DNA of 64,000 bases from JBNKFV01 sp050289485 (GCA_050289485.1 JBNKFV010000015.1:124001-188000); one strand, 5' to 3'; positions 18,883 to 27,701 are shown, counted from the stretch's first letter. A program made the numbers and translations. Notes: generated by a model from the letters alone, not told the origin.

Positions 18883-19299
18883 ATGACTAAGCAGATTCAT
18901 GTTGCGGCAGGCGTGATTGTGCGCGGGGTGGCTGAACGCAACGTTGAAATACTATTGGCTAAGCGCCCCGATCACCTCCACAAAGGAGGGTTGTGGGAAT
19001 TTCCCGGTGGGAAGGTTGAAGCTGGGGAGTCCGCAGTTGAGGCGCTGAGGCGAGAGCTTGTCGAGGAACTCGGCATTACGGTTCAAGAAGCTGGGCCGTT
19101 GCTGGAAGTGCCTTATGTTTACCCCGAAAAAACGGTACTGCTTGATGTGTATTTGGTGTCGTTGTTTGCCGGTGAGCCGGAGGGTAAAGAAGGACAGGCC
19201 ATTCGCTGGGTGTCTTTAACGGCGTTGCGCGACTTCGCTTTCCCCGAGGCCAATGCGCCTATTGTGGACTATCTATTGCAAAAGCCCTGGGACTATTAA
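18883..19299 (+). CDS. mutT: Nudix hydrolase MutT (8-oxo-dGTP diphosphatase)
   Basis: MutT removes mutagenic 8-oxo-dGTP. The 138-residue protein has a complete Nudix box: Gly, five residues, Glu, seven residues, then REL-x-EE-x-GI, in the stretch GKVEAGESAVEALRREL followed by VEELGI. The GGLWEFPGGK lead-in is typical of MutT. The start codon follows the argJ stop by two bases. E. coli MutT is 129 residues. Position after secA/argJ supports MutT rather than another Nudix enzyme. Confidence 0.93.
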   Translation: MTKQIHVAAGVIVRGVAERNVEILLAKRPDHLHKGGLWEFPGGKVEAGESAVEALRRELVEELGITVQEAGPLLEVPYVYPEKTVLLDVYLVSLFAGEPEGKEGQAIRWVSLTALRDFAFPEANAPIVDYLLQKPWDY

Positions 19300-19303
19300 T
19301 CCG

Positions 19304-19337
19304 GCGACAAAGTAGATCTTCTTATCTATTTTGTCGC
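19304..19337. terminator. bidirectional terminator between mutT and yacG
   Basis: GCGACAAAGTAGAT (19304-19317) pairs with ATCTATTTTGTCGC (19324-19337), 13 of 14 pairs plus one G-T wobble, six-base loop. It lies between two genes that point towards each other, so it can serve both. Confidence 0.6.
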
Positions 19338-19419
19338 ACGCCTTGGAAATACCCGCGGAATGTTACGAAATCCCTTGTATTTCGAACCCGACAGCAATGC
19401 TTGCTCGGTTAATAGCAGT

Positions 19420-19635
19420 TTATTGATGGCTATCGTCCAATTCATCCGACAAAAGATCGTCGTAGATGGAATTGCCCTCAATTTTATGGCTTTCGCTGGC
19501 CCATTCTCCAAGATCAATTAACTTACAGCGTTTGCTGCAAAACGGCCTGTCGGGGAAGTTATCACTCCACGTAATGGTTTTTTTGCAAGTTGGGCAGGGT
19601 AGTATGGTTGGGTTCTTGGGCGAAGTATTTGTCAC
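19420..19635 (-). CDS. yacG: zinc-finger DNA gyrase inhibitor family protein YacG
   Basis: The 71-residue product has the YacG zinc finger, CPTCKK near residue 14 and FCSKRCKLIDLGEW near residue 32, giving four cysteines. In E. coli YacG binds and inhibits DNA gyrase. The start is GTG. The acidic C-terminal tail is usual for the family. It lies 15 bases after coaE, and coaE-yacG linkage behind pilD is conserved in many gammaproteobacteria. Confidence 0.93.
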   Translation of the reverse strand: MTNTSPKNPTILPCPTCKKTITWSDNFPDRPFCSKRCKLIDLGEWASESHKIEGNSIYDDLLSDELDDSHQ

Positions 19636-19650
19636 GGTATATCCAGTTTA

Positions 19651-20262
19651 TCACGGTGCATCAGTTTGACTTAGGGCCAAGTATTGTTGATGTAGCTTAT
19701 TCACCTGCTGTTCCAGGGCAGCTAGATCACCCTGATTGTCGATGATATCGTCGGCATGTTCCAGCCGGCTTTTTCGGTCGATTTGACTATCAATAATCGA
19801 TTGTACCTGCGCGACTGTTTGCTGGTCTCGGTTGCTTGCTCTCGCCCGTTGTACTGGTTCTGGTACATCAACCACCAACACCCGGTTTACTTGCAGGTGA
19901 CCTTTGGTTTCTATTAGTAGTGGTGCTGAATAAATTACGTAGGGGCCCGCGGCCGCTTGCAACTGCCGCTGAACTTCAGCTCTGATCAAAGGGTGAAGTA
20001 TCGTTTCAAGCTCGGTTTTCATACGAGGGTTTTTAAAGATCAGTGCACGGAGTGCTCTGCGATCCAATTTTCCATCCACTCCAATGATGCTATTTCCGAA
20101 GTGTTCAAGAATTTGTGTTAAGCCAGGCGTGCCAGGTTCTACCACCTCTCTGGCAACCAGATCTGCATCAACCACAGTAATGCCGTGTCGGGCAAAGGCG
20201 TCGGAGGCCGCGCTTTTGCCGGAACCAATGCCGCCAGTGATACCAACTACGTAGTTAGCCAC
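19651..20262 (-). CDS. coaE: dephospho-CoA kinase CoaE
   Basis: CoaE phosphorylates dephospho-CoA, the last step of CoA synthesis. The P-loop GITGGIGSGKS is at the N-terminus, followed by VVDADLVAREVVEPG and the HPLIRAEV segment of the CoA-binding part. I choose the GTG at 20262, giving about 203 residues starting VANYVVGITGG, near the usual 206; a TTG at 20277 would add five residues and cannot be excluded. It lies between pilD and yacG on the same strand. Confidence 0.94.
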   Translation of the reverse strand: MANYVVGITGGIGSGKSAASDAFARHGITVVDADLVAREVVEPGTPGLTQILEHFGNSIIGVDGKLDRRALRALIFKNPRMKTELETILHPLIRAEVQRQLQAAAGPYVIYSAPLLIETKGHLQVNRVLVVDVPEPVQRARASNRDQQTVAQVQSIIDSQIDRKSRLEHADDIIDNQGDLAALEQQVNKLHQQYLALSQTDAP

Positions 20263-20302
20263 AATAGATTCATCCAAATGAGTCCGAACAGGCCCTAGTC
20301 GT

Positions 20303-21169
20303 TTATTGGCTTACAGCAGCAAACTGCAGGTAAGTGGCGGTAATATCATCGCCCCACAAAAAGGCGATCCAGCCAGCAATTGCCAGGTAAGGCCCGAATG
20401 GCATGGGGATGTTTTTATCACGGCCCATTATTATGATGCCAGCGATACCAATAATGGCGCCGACGAAGGAGGAAAGGATAATGATTAGGGGCAGCGATTG
20501 CCAGCCCATCCAGGCGCCCAACGCGGCTAGCAGCTTAAAATCACCATAGCCCATGCCTTCCTTACCGGTCACCAGTTTGAAAAGCCAGAACACAGACCAC
20601 AATGCCAGGTAGCCAGCTGCTGCCCCGATAATTGCGTCGCTAAGTGAGCTAAATATGCCCTGGGTATTGATTAACAGGCCAAGCCAAAGCAGGGGTAGGG
20701 TCAGGTTGTCCGGCAGTAGCTGGTGATCAATGTCGATCATGGTTAACGCGATCAGCACCCAGGTAAATATCAGTGCGAAGAGAAGCGGATAACCAACCGT
20801 CACTTGCGTGGCAAGATAAGCACTCAGTAGCCCGGTGACTAGCTCGATAATGGGGTAACGAACAGAGATTTTTTGTTTGCAATTGGAACAGCTTCCTTTG
20901 AGAAACAGGTAGCTGATTACCGGAATATTTTCCCATGCCCTGATTTTATGGCCACAGTGTGGGCAGGTTGAATTAGGCAATATCAGGTTAAATGTTTCAG
21001 CTTGATCCGGTATGGTTTGCTCTAGTAATTCACAGCAATCCCGTTTCCAGCTTCGCTCAAGCATGATAGGTAGCCGGTAGATGACAACATTGAGAAAACT
21101 ACCGACCAATAGCCCGAAGACCAGACAAGCTAAAATAATGTGTGTCAGCGACAGGGTAAATACCGTCAT
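20303..21169 (-). CDS. pilD: prepilin peptidase / N-methyltransferase PilD
   Basis: PilD cuts the leader of type IV prepilins and methylates the new N-terminal Phe in the inner membrane. The 288-residue protein has a cytoplasmic zinc loop with CPHCGH and CSNCKQ, and the two aspartates of the TFPP peptidase in TMIDIDHQLLPD and GMGYGDFKLLAALG. About eight hydrophobic segments are visible. It is the last pil gene of the pilBCD operon and would process PilA encoded at 24706. Confidence 0.96.
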   Translation of the reverse strand: MTVFTLSLTHIILACLVFGLLVGSFLNVVIYRLPIMLERSWKRDCCELLEQTIPDQAETFNLILPNSTCPHCGHKIRAWENIPVISYLFLKGSCSNCKQKISVRYPIIELVTGLLSAYLATQVTVGYPLLFALIFTWVLIALTMIDIDHQLLPDNLTLPLLWLGLLINTQGIFSSLSDAIIGAAAGYLALWSVFWLFKLVTGKEGMGYGDFKLLAALGAWMGWQSLPLIIILSSFVGAIIGIAGIIIMGRDKNIPMPFGPYLAIAGWIAFLWGDDITATYLQFAAVSQ

Positions 21170-21178
21170 TCCTCCGCC

Positions 21179-22393
21179 TTACACCACTGAACCAATCTGG
21201 AAAATAGGCAAGTACATCGCGATCATTAGCCCACCTACTAACACGCCCAGTACCGCCATGATCATCGGCTCAAGCAGTGAGGTGAGACTGTCGACCATAT
21301 TGTCTACCGACTCTTCATAGAAGTTTGCGACTTTATCCAGCATATCGTCGAGTGCACCTGACTCCTCACCGATTGCGGTCATTTGCAGAAGCATGGAGGG
21401 AAATATATTGGTAGCTCGCATTGAGGTATTTAATTGAATACCGGTTGAAACATCGTCACGTACACGTAAACAGGCTTTCTCATAAACTACATTGCCCGTT
21501 GCGCCCGCTACGGATTCTAATGCTTCGATGAGGGGCACACCTGCGGCAAAAGTGGTGGCCAGCGTACGTGCAAAACGGGCAATAATGGACTCATAGACAA
21601 TTTTACCAACGATGGGGACTCTTAAAATCAGTCGATCTAGAAAGTCCGCGAAGGCTTTGGAGCGTTTTTTGGCCTCTCCAAGAGCAAAAACGCTGCCGGC
21701 GATGGCCAATAGAATGATAAACCACCACTCCTGTACTGCTTCTGATAATCCGAGTACAAAGAGGGTAAAGGCGGGTAGATCGGCACCAAAACTTGAAAAA
21801 GTTTCTGCAAATTGCGGTACCACTTTAACCAGCAGAATACCGGTGACTACAAGGGCTACGACTACAACGGCGATGGGATAGGTCATCGCTTTTTTGATCT
21901 TGGCTTTGATTGCTTCGGTTTTTTCTTTGTAGGTAGCAATACGGTCGAGCATAGTTTCCAGTGCGCCCGATTGTTCGCCGGACTCCACCAGGCTCACGAA
22001 AAGGTCATCAAAATATTTGGGGTGTTTTTGTAGCGCACTGGCAAAGCTGGTACCTGAGGCCACATCATCGCGAATTTTGAAGATAAGCTCAGAGAGGCTT
22101 TTGTTATCACTACCTTCACCCACAATTTCGAAACTTTGCACCAGCGGCACACCCGCTTTCATCATGGTGGCCATTTGGCGGGTAAAAATGGCAATATCCA
22201 TGGGTTTGATGGCTTTTTTGCCGCCGCCAAACATTGGTTTGGGCTTTTTCCTTACCTGGTTGGCCATAATCCCTTGTTTGCGCAGTTGCGCTTTTACCAG
22301 GGCAGAACTAATTCCCGAGGCTTCCCCTTGGATTTTGTTGCCTTTCTTATCCAGGCCTTTATACAAAAATACCTGATTGGTTTTTTCTGCCAT
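21179..22393 (-). CDS. pilC: type IV pilus inner-membrane platform protein PilC
   Basis: PilC is the polytopic platform on which PilB and PilT act. The 404-residue protein has the two tandem T2SSF domains, the first around residues 70-195 (FTRQMATMMKAGVPL) and the second around 275-400 (FARTLATTFAAGVPL), each with the conserved Gly-Val-Pro segment, and three membrane helices. It is nine bases from pilD and downstream of pilB on the same strand. Confidence 0.96.
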   Translation of the reverse strand: MAEKTNQVFLYKGLDKKGNKIQGEASGISSALVKAQLRKQGIMANQVRKKPKPMFGGGKKAIKPMDIAIFTRQMATMMKAGVPLVQSFEIVGEGSDNKSLSELIFKIRDDVASGTSFASALQKHPKYFDDLFVSLVESGEQSGALETMLDRIATYKEKTEAIKAKIKKAMTYPIAVVVVALVVTGILLVKVVPQFAETFSSFGADLPAFTLFVLGLSEAVQEWWFIILLAIAGSVFALGEAKKRSKAFADFLDRLILRVPIVGKIVYESIIARFARTLATTFAAGVPLIEALESVAGATGNVVYEKACLRVRDDVSTGIQLNTSMRATNIFPSMLLQMTAIGEESGALDDMLDKVANFYEESVDNMVDSLTSLLEPMIMAVLGVLVGGLMIAMYLPIFQIGSVV

Positions 22394-22500
22394 CGCTGTT
22401 GCCCCTGAAACAAGCCCTATGTTTGTCCGTTTTATGGTCGCCAGCAGGATGTATGAATGCCTGCGTTTTTCGTATTGGCTATCTGACCTTCTTAACTGTC

Positions 22501-24225
22501 TTAGTCTTTGGTAACCCGGTTTGCTTCTTCCAGGCTGGTAATACCCATCGTCACTTTGCGTAAGGCTGATGTGCGAAGGTTGTTAAACCCTTCTTTTCGT
22601 GCCTGATCTGCAATTTGCAGTGAGTTACCGCCTTCCATTATAAGGCGGGATATCTCCGGTGTTATGCGAACTACTTCATAGACCCCAACGCGGCCTTTGT
22701 AACCTTTGCTACATTTGTCACATCCCGTGGGATGAAATACTTGCCATTCCTCTTTAGGGATATCCAGAGCGTCAAACCCTTCTTCCGTAAAAATCTCGTC
22801 AGGGATGTCGTCTGCTGGGCGCTTACAATGGTCGCAGAGACGGCGCGCCAGACGTTGGGCAATAATCAGGCTAACCGAGGTTGCCACGTTAAAGGCGGGT
22901 ACCCCCATATTGAGCAAGCGCGTAAGCGTTTCCGGCGCACTGTTGGTGTGGAGTGTCGAGAGTACCAAGTGCCCGGTTTGGGCTGCTTTAATGGCAATTT
23001 CTGCGGTTTCCAGGTCTCGAATCTCCCCCACCATCACAATGTCAGGGTCTTGTCGCAGAAAGGAACGAAGCGCCTCGGCAAAAGTGAGCCCAACCTTGGT
23101 GTTCATATTCACCTGATTGATCCCTTCCAGGTTAATTTCGACGGGATCCTCAGCGGTAGAAATATTGGTTTCCGGGGTATTAAGAATATTGAGGCCGGTA
23201 TACAACGATACCGTTTTACCAGAGCCTGTAGGCCCTGTGACTAAAATCATGCCCTGCGGCTGTTTGAGGGCATCCAGATAGAGTTTTTTCTGTTTGTCTT
23301 CATAACCCAGTGCGTCGATGCCGAGTTTGGCGCTCGAGGGGTCGAGGATTCGCAGTACGATTTTTTCTCCAAACAGAGTAGGCAGGCTGTTGACCCGGAA
23401 GTCGATTGCGCGCGTTTTTGAAATCTTCATCTTGATGCGCCCGTCTTGCGGTACCCTGCGTTCAGAAATATCCATCTTCGACATCACTTTTAAGCGGGCA
23501 GCCATACGGGTGGCGAGGTTCACCGGCGGTTTTGCAATTTCTTGCAATATGCCATCGGTACGAAAGCGCACACGATATGCTTTTTCGTAGGGCTCAAAGT
23601 GAATATCGGAGGCCCCGGTGCGAATGGCATCCAACAGAATCTTGTTAATAAAACGAACAATGGGTGCTTCGTCGGCTTCTGTGGCGCCATCGTCTTGCTG
23701 GGCATCTTCATCAACAGACTGAATATCCAGGTCTTCCAAGTCTTCGTCAAAGTCACCCAGAGTTCCAGTAATACTTTCTTCTTCTGCATGCAGGTAGGCT
23801 TCAAGCCCAGCCAACAGTTTGTCAGCTTCTACCAGTACCGGTTCAGTGGTAATACCCGTATTGAATTTGATTTCGTCAAGTGCGTGCAGATTGGTGGGGT
23901 CGGCAACGGCAACGAACAGGCGGTTGCCCCGCCTGTATAGGGGCAGGGCGTTATGTTTTTTGACCAGCTTTTGGTCCACCAACCCTTTGGGAATGCTGCC
24001 TGTGTTAAAACTGGAAAGGTCCATCACGGGCGTGCCGAATTCGTCGGATACGGCCAGCGCCATTTGTGTGGGGTTGATCAGCTCATTTTTAACGACATAG
24101 AGCGCCAAGGGCTGCTTGTCTATGCGAGACTGTTCCAGCGCGTTAACCATCTGTTCTTCGTCTATCAAGCCATCGTTTACCAAGCGTTTTGCCAAGCCGC
24201 TGAGATTAGGCGCCGATGCATTCAT
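22501..24225 (-). CDS. pilB: type IV pilus extension ATPase PilB
   Basis: PilB is the hexameric ATPase that powers pilus assembly. The 574-residue protein has an N-terminal MshEN/GspE_N type domain, Walker A LVTGPTGSGKTVSLY near residue 330, the Asp box IRDLETAEIAIKAAQTGH, the His box STLHTNSAPETL, and a four-cysteine zinc site (CDHCKRP and CDKCSKGYKGR). It heads the pilB-pilC-pilD operon, about 107 bases before pilC, and is divergent from pilA. Confidence 0.96.
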   Translation of the reverse strand: MNASAPNLSGLAKRLVNDGLIDEEQMVNALEQSRIDKQPLALYVVKNELINPTQMALAVSDEFGTPVMDLSSFNTGSIPKGLVDQKLVKKHNALPLYRRGNRLFVAVADPTNLHALDEIKFNTGITTEPVLVEADKLLAGLEAYLHAEEESITGTLGDFDEDLEDLDIQSVDEDAQQDDGATEADEAPIVRFINKILLDAIRTGASDIHFEPYEKAYRVRFRTDGILQEIAKPPVNLATRMAARLKVMSKMDISERRVPQDGRIKMKISKTRAIDFRVNSLPTLFGEKIVLRILDPSSAKLGIDALGYEDKQKKLYLDALKQPQGMILVTGPTGSGKTVSLYTGLNILNTPETNISTAEDPVEINLEGINQVNMNTKVGLTFAEALRSFLRQDPDIVMVGEIRDLETAEIAIKAAQTGHLVLSTLHTNSAPETLTRLLNMGVPAFNVATSVSLIIAQRLARRLCDHCKRPADDIPDEIFTEEGFDALDIPKEEWQVFHPTGCDKCSKGYKGRVGVYEVVRITPEISRLIMEGGNSLQIADQARKEGFNNLRTSALRKVTMGITSLEEANRVTKD

Positions 24226-24612
24226 AGAGAAAATCCTTGAGCTAAAATTGTTCTGCTATTAACCGGTTTTATGACTGGCAAAGTGATACTCCACCATTCT
24301 TGTTCAAACAATAGATTAACTAATTGGGCTAACTGCCTGTTATTTCAGGCGAAATAGCACCCGCTAACTGTAACCCATCATGTGTGGATAGTATAGCCCG
24401 TGTGCTCACTGCTGAGGTGCTGAAATAAGTGTCTGGGTGTCGTATGAGTAAGGTGGTTGCTGAAGGGTGACAAAAAACGTCAGTATTTGTCGTAGCTGGT
24501 AAAGGTTTGTCTCTAGTTGACCTTTTGATACGGCCAGGTTGTTGGTAGTGTGTAAAAGCTTTTTTACTATTTTTCTTAATATAAACAAAGGGTTATGGTT
24601 CGTTTGTGAAAA

Positions 24613-24629
24613 TTGGCACGGCCTCTGCT
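24613..24629 (+). promoter_or_regulatory. sigma-54 promoter of pilA
   Basis: TTGGCACGGCCTCTGCT matches the sigma-54 (RpoN) consensus TTGGCACG-N4-TTGCW with only one difference in the -12 box (CTGCT). It stands about 77 bases before the pilA ATG. In Pseudomonas pilA is transcribed by RpoN with PilS/PilR, so the same control is inferred here; pilS/pilR are not in the window. The 480 bases between pilB and pilA hold no other gene. Confidence 0.8.
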
Positions 24630-24705
24630 GTAATCTGATTAGTTTTACTGCACTTTCCCCAAGAAACGTAAGACATTTATTCTATACCCAATTGAGGATT
24701 GACTA

Positions 24706-25206
24706 ATGAAAAGAGTACAACAAGGTTTTACATTGATTGAATTGATGATCGTTGTGGCGATTATCGGTATTTTGGCTGCCGTGGCCTTACCTGCGTATCA
24801 GGATTATACGGTTCGGGCAAAGGTTTCTGAAGGTAGTGTTGCGGCAAGTGGTTTAAAAGTGGGTGTATCAGATTTGTTCGCGGATCGTGGTATGGCTGGC
24901 ATTGCCGCTTATTCGACAGAAATTGCTAAGGCTACCACTCAGGCGGAATTGGTGACTGATCTGATTACTGCGGTTGCTGTTGATGACACTACAGGCGAAA
25001 TTGCCATTACTATGGGTGGTATCAATCAGCTTGGTGCTAATAATGTAATTGCATTTATGCCTCAAATAGGTAATGCCGCACTATCCAATACCAATGCTAC
25101 AGGAACGATAGAGTGGGTGTGTGCAAACACATTGCCGGGTGCTGGTGTTGCCTCTAGTACCACTATCGCTGACGAGTACTTGCCTGCAAACTGCCGCTCG
25201 TACTAA
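24706..25206 (+). CDS. pilA: type IVa major pilin PilA
   Basis: The 166-residue prepilin has a short basic leader MKRVQQG, the PilD cleavage point before Phe8, then FTLIELMIVVAIIGILAAVA, the hydrophobic helix with the conserved Glu at position 5 of the mature chain. The C-terminal part has the two cysteines (WVCANT and ANCRSY) that close the disulfide loop of Pseudomonas/Neisseria-type pilins. The body between is Thr/Ala rich. A sigma-54 promoter precedes it and two hairpin terminators follow. It is the substrate of the pilBCD products encoded divergently. Confidence 0.95.
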   Translation: MKRVQQGFTLIELMIVVAIIGILAAVALPAYQDYTVRAKVSEGSVAASGLKVGVSDLFADRGMAGIAAYSTEIAKATTQAELVTDLITAVAVDDTTGEIAITMGGINQLGANNVIAFMPQIGNAALSNTNATGTIEWVCANTLPGAGVASSTTIADEYLPANCRSY

Positions 25207-25216
25207 TCCCAAGTAA

Positions 25217-25239
25217 CTGGCCCGCTTTGAGCGGGTCAG
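25217..25239 (+). terminator. first hairpin after pilA
   Basis: CTGGCCCGC (25217-25225) pairs with GCGGGTCAG (25231-25239) across a five-base loop with one wobble. It is followed by TTATTTGTTG. It begins ten bases after the pilA stop and fits an intrinsic terminator. Confidence 0.6.
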
Positions 25240-25254
25240 TTATTTGTTGTGAGT

Positions 25255-25285
25255 AAAAAACCATCTGCTATGCAGGTGGTTTTTT
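25255..25285. terminator. second hairpin after pilA, A-rich and T-rich flanks
   Basis: AAAAAACCATCTGC (25255-25268) pairs with GCAGGTGGTTTTTT (25272-25285), with one G-T wobble and a three-base loop. The T-run makes it a good terminator on the + strand and the A-run makes it usable on the - strand too. Confidence 0.75.
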
Positions 25286-25380
25286 ACTTGCTTTCTTGCG
25301 TGCGCATTGAGCGCATGATTCATGCCTTGGCCGACATTTTACTTTTCCTGTCTGAGACCTTACCCTCAAAAAATAGTACG

Positions 25381-25740
25381 TTCACTCAATGAGAAATTTG
25401 TTCTAAGCGCCCTGTTCGCAAAAGCCAACTTTATACCTGATGCCTTCTGCCAGAAGAACATTGTGATGGTAAGCTCAGTACCGTTGTCACAGATGACTTG
25501 AACGAGCCTGCTGCGATTCTCAATTAGTTGCAAGGGAGCGGACTACTATAGCACCGGTGATCGAGAAGCAATCTGTTTTCGTCCAGCAGGCTGCACCACC
25601 TTTTTAGATTAACGCGGCAGTTTCCAGAAACTTCTCTGCAAGGAGGTGCTTGAGTTTGCTGCATATATCCTTGGCATTGGCCTCAAGCACCCTGATGGCG
25701 TTAATGATTTGTTTTTAGGTGTAACATTTCTTTATGTTGA
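25381..25740 (-). mobile_element. relic of an IS3-family insertion sequence
   Basis: Reading the - strand, 25738-25604 gives a broken OrfA: IKKCYT, a stop, KQIINAIRVLEANAKDIC, then LKHLLAEKFLETAALI, matching the start and the leucine-zipper end of IS3 OrfA with the middle lost. Further on, 25500-25381 gives VICDNGTELTITMFFW then SGIKLAF, which is the second catalytic Asp block (DNGxEF) of the IS3 OrfB integrase core with its usual Trp and Lys-Leu surroundings. Stops and frame changes separate the pieces, and most of OrfB is missing. No terminal inverted repeats could be assigned. The element is dead. It fills much of the 670-base gap between pilA and the TfpZ-like gene. Confidence 0.7.
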
Positions 25741-25877
25741 TGTATCTGTCGGGCTAGATTAGCTGGAAATCTAATCTATTTGTGACTTGTGCGCTGGCGA
25801 ATATCGAGGTGATCAATAGCGTTGTTGCCGTGAATAGGCAATTGAAGACGGGGTCTACTGAGCGGTTATGTATGATG

Positions 25878-26552
25878 TTATATCCTTATGATTCCTTTGT
25901 CGGGGGTATAGCAGACGTCGCCTGTGTCCATGTAATGTTTGGATGTCAAAGGTACTAGGTAGCAACTTCGTTGTTCGTCCAACACAAATTTGTTTAGCCG
26001 TAGTGCGATCTTATGCTTAGGAGTATTTCGTATGGGTATATATAAGTTTGCGCGCATTGTGAGTGAATTGTCACCAAAAAAACTGTGTGCAGCCTTTATA
26101 GCTGCAATACTATTTTTGTCATCAGGCAAGTCTAAAAAAACATTTAGCGGCGCTTTTCCAGGTATTTTCTTTAATTGATCTATAGGTATGTCGTTAGCTT
26201 CATAGTCCCTTTGTGAATAAACATAAATTCCATCATCGGATAATACTTGCACTATAGGTCTTTCGAAGTAGACTGTCCAAGTGCCAGCTACAAGGGCGGT
26301 AAATTGAATACAGGCGATGATGGCAAGATCAATTTTCAGTGATTTTTTTGCCTTGTTGTACACCATCAAGGTGAGTAGGGGGCCAAGTACTAAATCAACC
26401 CCGGCAACGATTTGTATACCCTCTATACCGCCTAGATGAATAAAGGGGCCTGGGTACCAAAACAGAAAAATAATACCAAGCAATACAATAAATATGACGA
26501 AGCTAATGCCTAAGTGTATTGCAAAGGCTTGCCATCGTGTATTTACCGTCAT
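25878..26552 (-). CDS. TfpX/TfpZ-family type IV pilin accessory protein
   Basis: The 224-residue product resembles the pilin accessory proteins (TfpX/TfpY/TfpZ) that lie beside pilA in some Pseudomonas aeruginosa strains and assist assembly of their cognate pilins. Visible are an N-terminal hydrophobic helix after AFAIHLGISF, the conserved block FWYPGPF then AGVDLVLGPLLTLMVYNKAKKS, and two further membrane segments, followed by a periplasmic domain of about 120 residues. In P. aeruginosa the gene follows pilA in the same direction; here it is on the opposite strand, 26 bases after nadC, with an IS relic between it and pilA. Family assignment rests on pattern recognition. Confidence 0.75.
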   Translation of the reverse strand: MTVNTRWQAFAIHLGISFVIFIVLLGIIFLFWYPGPFIHLGGIEGIQIVAGVDLVLGPLLTLMVYNKAKKSLKIDLAIIACIQFTALVAGTWTVYFERPIVQVLSDDGIYVYSQRDYEANDIPIDQLKKIPGKAPLNVFLDLPDDKNSIAAIKAAHSFFGDNSLTMRANLYIPIRNTPKHKIALRLNKFVLDEQRSCYLVPLTSKHYMDTGDVCYTPDKGIIRI

Positions 26553-26578
26553 TGTTAGAGCCCTGTTTAGTAGTGGTG

Positions 26579-27442
26579 TTAAATTTCCACCCGCATCGAT
26601 AAATCTACTGCTTTCACATCTTTAGTCAGCGCACCAATCGAAATATAGTCGACACCAGTTTCGGCTATGCCTAGTAGAGTCTCATCGGTTACCCCGCCTG
26701 AAGCTTCCAGTTTAGCCTTGCCCTGATTGTTGGCAACGGCGGTGCGCATGTCATCCAGCGAGAAGTTATCCAGCATGATTATATCGGCACCGGCGATTAG
26801 TGCTTCATCCAGCTCTGCCAGGTTTTCGACTTCTACCTCAACCGGTTTGCCCGGTGCATTGAGTTTGGCCGTGTGAATGGCATTGGCAATGCTGCCGCAG
26901 GCGGCGATGTGATTTTCTTTGATGAGGAACGCGTCGTACAGGCCTACGCGATGGTTGTAGCAGCCGCCGCAAGTGACGGCATATTTTTGTGCGGTGCGCA
27001 GGCAGGGTATGGTTTTACGGGTATCGAGCAGGCGAACTTCAGTACCCGCGACTTTGTCGGCATAAGCCCGGCAGCGGGTAGCCACGCCGGAGAGCAACTG
27101 CAGGAAGTTAAGAGCAGCTCGCTCACCAGTAAGCAGGCTTCTGGCACTGCCTTCAAGGGTGAACAGGGTGGAATTGGTTGCGACCTTGTCGCCGTCCCGT
27201 ACCTGCCAGTTCACATCTACCGTAGCGTCGAGCTGGCGAAAGACTTCATTAACCCAGTCTGCGCCACTAACCACACAGTTGTCGCGTGTGATAATGCGGG
27301 CTTTCGCCGTGTGATCTGCGGGGATCAGCTTGGCGGTAATATCGCCGTCGCCAATATCTTCCTGTAACGCCAGTGTTACAGTGTTGATGATGTCGTTTGC
27401 CAGTGTAGGCAGATTGTCGGGAAAAGCTGTCGTCATAATCAT
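26579..27442 (-). CDS. nadC: nicotinate-nucleotide pyrophosphorylase NadC
   Basis: NadC turns quinolinate and PRPP into nicotinate mononucleotide in de novo NAD synthesis. The 287-residue product (E. coli 297) has LQEDIGDGDITA near residue 34, GERAALNFLQLLSGVAT near residue 125, the DTRKTIPCLR quinolinate pocket, ENHIAACG and EASGGVTDE near the end. A second ATG two codons inside is an alternative start. The pilA-nadC neighbourhood is conserved in Pseudomonas; the tRNA-Thr gene that lies there in P. aeruginosa is not seen here. Confidence 0.96.
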   Translation of the reverse strand: MIMTTAFPDNLPTLANDIINTVTLALQEDIGDGDITAKLIPADHTAKARIITRDNCVVSGADWVNEVFRQLDATVDVNWQVRDGDKVATNSTLFTLEGSARSLLTGERAALNFLQLLSGVATRCRAYADKVAGTEVRLLDTRKTIPCLRTAQKYAVTCGGCYNHRVGLYDAFLIKENHIAACGSIANAIHTAKLNAPGKPVEVEVENLAELDEALIAGADIIMLDNFSLDDMRTAVANNQGKAKLEASGGVTDETLLGIAETGVDYISIGALTKDVKAVDLSMRVEI

Positions 27443-27681
27443 TCGTCTGGTGTTAACAGGTTCGGGGCGGCGATTCTAACAAGTTTGGCGTGGAGCTGGC
27501 GATTATTTTGCCGGAGAAATCCCATGCGTTACTGAGGATGGCATATATTACAACATTTTGGACTACCTCAACTTTCATGCTTGGTATTGTAGGTTATTGA
27601 TATTAAAGGACTTATTATTTTTTTGCGGCTAATGTTGACGATTACGCCTGACAGGCATATTATGGAATATCTCACCGGTTC

Positions 27682-27701
27682 TACTGTACAAATTTACAGT
27701 T
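27682..27701 (+). promoter_or_regulatory. LexA-like box in the nadC-yajQ gap
   Basis: TACTGTACAAATTTACAGTT fits the gammaproteobacterial LexA (SOS) box CTGT-N8-ACAG with an exact pair of half sites and the flanking T-A. It is 112 bases before the yajQ ATG at 27813 and 240 bases before nadC. Neither neighbour is a known SOS gene, so it could be chance or mark a short lost gene. The rest of the 370-base gap holds no convincing gene. Confidence 0.45.

Noticed and set aside
25286..27442. Looked for a tRNA-Thr gene between pilA and nadC, as in Pseudomonas aeruginosa
   Set aside because: No cloverleaf or T-loop consensus was seen by eye; the interval holds the IS relic and the TfpZ-like gene instead.
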